A stretch of 51,065 nucleotides of DNA from Bacteroidota bacterium. Lineage in GTDB: Bacteria; Bacteroidota; Bacteroidia; Flavobacteriales_F; PHOS-HE28. Numbering within the stretch: the stretch's first letter is position 1; each line of letters starts with the position of its first letter. The stretch covers positions 1 to 51,065 of the forward strand of contig JAFEAI010000260.1 in the NCBI GenBank assembly GCA_018266475.1, in the 5' to 3' direction. This document shows, in pieces, positions 50,225-51,065 of the stretch. The translations under genes and the position numbers were made by a program. The notes under the pieces are model-generated. The model was not told the DNA's origin. It was given only the letters and a program-made list of their open reading frames with translations, and did not search any database.

Positions 50225-51049
50225 GTGGCCCTCTTCCTTTTCGCCGTGCTTGGCCTGCTGCTGCTGGCATACCTCGGTGTGTGCCTCTTCTACTGGATCT
50301 TCCAGGAACGGTTCATCTTCGTGCGCTTTCCCCTGCCCGCGCACTACCGCTTCCGCTTTGCGCAGCCCTATGAGGAACTGTGGACGGACCGCCCGGACGG
50401 CGCGCGCCTGCACGCCCTGCACTTTGCCGTGAAGGCCCCTGCCGGGGCGGTGCTCTACCTGCATGGCAATACCGGCAGCCTGCGCCGCTGGGGCAAGCGT
50501 GCGCCGCGCTTCACCGCGCTGAACCATGCCGTGCTGATGCCGGACTACCGCGGATACGGCAAGAGCAGCGGCAAGCTCTCCGAGGCGGCCCTGCATGCGG
50601 ATGCCCTGGCCTGGTTCGACCGCCTGGCGGCCATCTACGGCGAGGCCAACATCGTGGTGTACGGCCGCTCCCTCGGCACCGGCATGGCCGTGCCGCTGGC
50701 CGCCGAGCGAAGGCCCCGCGCATTGGTGCTGGAATCGCCGTTCGCGAATTTCATGGACGTGGCCCGCCATTACCTCGCCATCCTGCCCTACCGCCTGCTG
50801 CTGCGCTACCGCTTCCGCAGCGACATGGCCATCCGCCGCGTGAAGTGCCCCGTGTACATCTTCCACGGCAAGCGCGATCCGCTGGTGCCCTACAGCAGCG
50901 CCCTGCGCCTTTATGCCGCCGCACCTTCGGACATCCACCGCGAAATGATCTCCTTTCCGCGCGGATTCCACAGCGACCTGGCCGCCTTTCCCCGCTTCCG
51001 GCGCAAGCTGCGCGCCATCCTGGGCACCGCTCCCGTTAAGGAACACTAA
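50225..51049 (+). CDS. Membrane-anchored alpha/beta hydrolase
   Basis: A 274-residue hydrolase starting at GTG 50225. One N-terminal membrane helix (about 2-22), then an alpha/beta-hydrolase core: LYLHGNTGSLRRWG (oxyanion), VYGRSLGTGMAVPLA (nucleophile Ser), FHGKRDPLVPYSS (Asp) and GFHSDLAAFP (His), a complete triad. It resembles the Abhydrolase/BEM46-like group of serine hydrolases; the substrate is unknown. It follows yaaA by 39 nt. Confidence 0.87.
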   Translation: MALFLFAVLGLLLLAYLGVCLFYWIFQERFIFVRFPLPAHYRFRFAQPYEELWTDRPDGARLHALHFAVKAPAGAVLYLHGNTGSLRRWGKRAPRFTALNHAVLMPDYRGYGKSSGKLSEAALHADALAWFDRLAAIYGEANIVVYGRSLGTGMAVPLAAERRPRALVLESPFANFMDVARHYLAILPYRLLLRYRFRSDMAIRRVKCPVYIFHGKRDPLVPYSSALRLYAAAPSDIHREMISFPRGFHSDLAAFPRFRRKLRAILGTAPVKEH

Positions 51050-51065
51050 GGGCCGGTGCCGCATT

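Noticed and set aside
49445..51064. 539-codon minus-strand open frame
   Set aside because: Opposite yaaA and the alpha/beta hydrolase, both with full family motifs.

Overview
The window is GC-rich, gene-dense chromosomal DNA from a member of the Bacteroidota, most likely a Flavobacteriales-type lineage. The lineage clues are a type IX secretion (T9SS) C-terminal sorting domain, zapA followed by rny, a transketolase split into two subunit genes, DUF4920 and LolA proteins, a 469-residue arginine decarboxylase, few Shine-Dalgarno sites, and -7 boxes related to the Bacteroidota TAnnTTTG consensus. No tRNA, rRNA or CRISPR array was recognised.

Layout. 1-8.9 kb: a truncated secreted protein, DUF4920, a PAP2 phosphatase, an isoaspartyl peptidase/asparaginase, a tightly coupled lemA-TPM-TPM-DnaJ operon, a KUP potassium transporter, a 615-nt gene-free stretch and lolA. 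9-12.4 kb: two tandem SET-domain proteins, a methyltransferase preceded by twenty 8-bp tandem units, and an SpmA/SpmB-type fusion. 12.4-17.3 kb is an accessory patch: a remnant of a REP-associated transposase, REP-like hairpins, a single-chain type IIG restriction-modification enzyme and a lipoprotein hydrolase. 17.3-27.2 kb: catalase, an OmpA lipoprotein with a strong terminator, small hypothetical proteins, a DUF6364/PIN toxin-antitoxin pair with a palindromic operator, FtsK, a lipoprotein and an M23 peptidase. 27.3-32.4 kb: a coiled-coil protein, ZapA, RNase Y, a UDP-GlcNAc 4-epimerase, a CoA-binding protein and LysA.

32.4-41.5 kb is read on the minus strand. It holds a DHS-like enzyme, an acidic protein, a VOC protein, pyrophosphatase, transketolase N-half, a VWA protein, transketolase C-half, an AT-rich TPR gene, a second truncated transketolase C-terminus, an acidic hypothetical protein and a class III aminotransferase. 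41.7-51 kb: a T9SS cargo protein, a MITE-like element bounded by a 20-bp direct repeat, arginine decarboxylase, a sulfotransferase-like protein with a textbook terminator, CorA, MscS, PepE, shikimate kinase, a PyrR-like phosphoribosyltransferase, YaaA and an alpha/beta hydrolase.

Most genes are housekeeping: envelope and cell division (FtsK, ZapA, M23, OmpA, LolA), central carbon and amino-acid metabolism (transketolase, PPase, LysA, AroK, aminotransferase), polyamines (SpeA and the DHS-like enzyme), ion transport (KUP, CorA, MscS) and peroxide defence (catalase, YaaA). The least ordinary observations are the partial transketolase duplication around an AT-rich TPR gene, the RAYT/REP-bordered restriction-modification patch, the palindromic element with flanking repeats next to speA, and a recurrent TAnnTTCG/TAnnTTGG box. 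In several genes that box lies only 3-5 nt before the start codon, which suggests leaderless transcripts.
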